A stretch of 5,042 bases of DNA. Source: Leptospira ellisii (lineage in GTDB: Bacteria; Spirochaetota; Leptospiria; Leptospirales; Leptospiraceae). The translations under genes and the position numbers were made by a program. Below are positions 4,899 through 5,042 of the stretch, in pieces (within the stretch, counting starts at the first letter, position 1; each line of letters begins with the position of its first letter). The notes below the pieces were generated by a model that was given only the letters and a program-made list of their open reading frames with translations, was not told the origin of the DNA and searched no databases. The stretch lies in contig NZ_NPEF01000256.1 of NCBI RefSeq assembly GCF_002811955.1, positions 1-5,042 of the forward strand, written 5' to 3'.

Positions 4899-5042
4899 GA
4901 AGAAATCGGCTTTTGTCCGCAAAAAACGTCGTGCAATCGACGGCGTATTTGCGGACAAAACGTCGGCAAGTCCCGCTTAAAACGATCCCGTCTTTCCTCT
5001 AATTTGTTTTAACAAAAATCATTCTAAAACGAACGAAGCGCT
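4899..5042. other. Right-end intergenic stretch
   Basis: After the large hairpin the sequence becomes AT-rich. It contains the dyad TTTGTT (5003-5008) with AACAAA (5011-5016) around TT. The repeat AAAACGTCG at 4923-4931 and 4957-4965 gives a second CGTCG that could compete for the CGACG arm of the hairpin. No open frame here looks coding. The next gene lies beyond the window. Confidence 0.5.
4911..4960 (+). terminator. Long hairpin after the operon, possible terminator without a U-tract
   Basis: TTTTGTCCGCAAA (4911-4923) and TTTGCGGACAAAA (4948-4960) are perfect 13-base reverse complements. Inside, CGTCG (4927-4931) pairs with CGACG (4938-4942) around a six-base loop, leaving a small asymmetric internal loop. 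It begins 12 bases after the stop codon at 4898. No T-run follows on either strand, so it is not a classical intrinsic terminator. It may protect the 3' end of the mRNA, end transcription by another route, or bind a protein. The structure is certain; the role is not. Confidence 0.55.

Noticed and set aside
5003..5016. Possible Leptospira LexA box (TTTG-N5-CAAA)
   Set aside because: The half-sites are present but separated by six bases instead of five, and the dyad is plain AT-rich sequence.

Overview
The window reads as chromosomal DNA of a spirochaete of the genus Leptospira. This is inference from three things: a lipoprotein with a short spirochaetal-type lipobox, the pairing of a chitobiase-like/Ig-like repeat region with a DUF1566 (Lcl C-terminal) domain, and a seven-helix membrane AraC regulator, an architecture common in that genus. 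The species cannot be read from the sequence. No rRNA, tRNA, CRISPR array or transposase gene was seen.

Layout. Positions 1-268 hold no convincing gene. They carry two consecutive terminator-like hairpins pointing right (147-207 and 229-270), which suggest a + strand gene ending at or beyond the left edge and converging on the regulator. Positions 269-1435 (- strand) encode a 388-residue membrane protein with about seven helices, an acidic linker and a C-terminal AraC-type DNA-binding domain; it starts at GTG. Positions 1436-2044 form a 609-base AT-rich divergent intergenic region with weak candidate promoters, several dyads, an 18-base tandem duplication and a spaced 11-base inverted repeat.

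Positions 2045-4255 (+ strand) encode a 736-residue lipoprotein: lipobox, low-complexity linker, two homologous beta-type repeats around a chitobiase-like domain, an Ig-like (SbsA/Big_5-like) region and a C-terminal DUF1566/Lcl domain. Ten bases later, with the ribosome binding site touching the lipoprotein stop codon, 4266-4898 encodes a 210-residue exported protein that is almost entirely one DUF1566/Lcl domain. A perfect 13-bp stem (4911-4960) follows it.

Working model (inference): the two right-hand genes form one translationally linked operon that puts two DUF1566 domains outside the cytoplasm, one lipid-anchored and one apparently soluble. The divergent membrane AraC protein is the obvious candidate regulator. 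The most interesting observations are the paired DUF1566 proteins with four matching cysteines each, the even cysteine count in every domain of the lipoprotein, the one-component transmembrane regulator, and the large hairpin without a U-tract after the operon.
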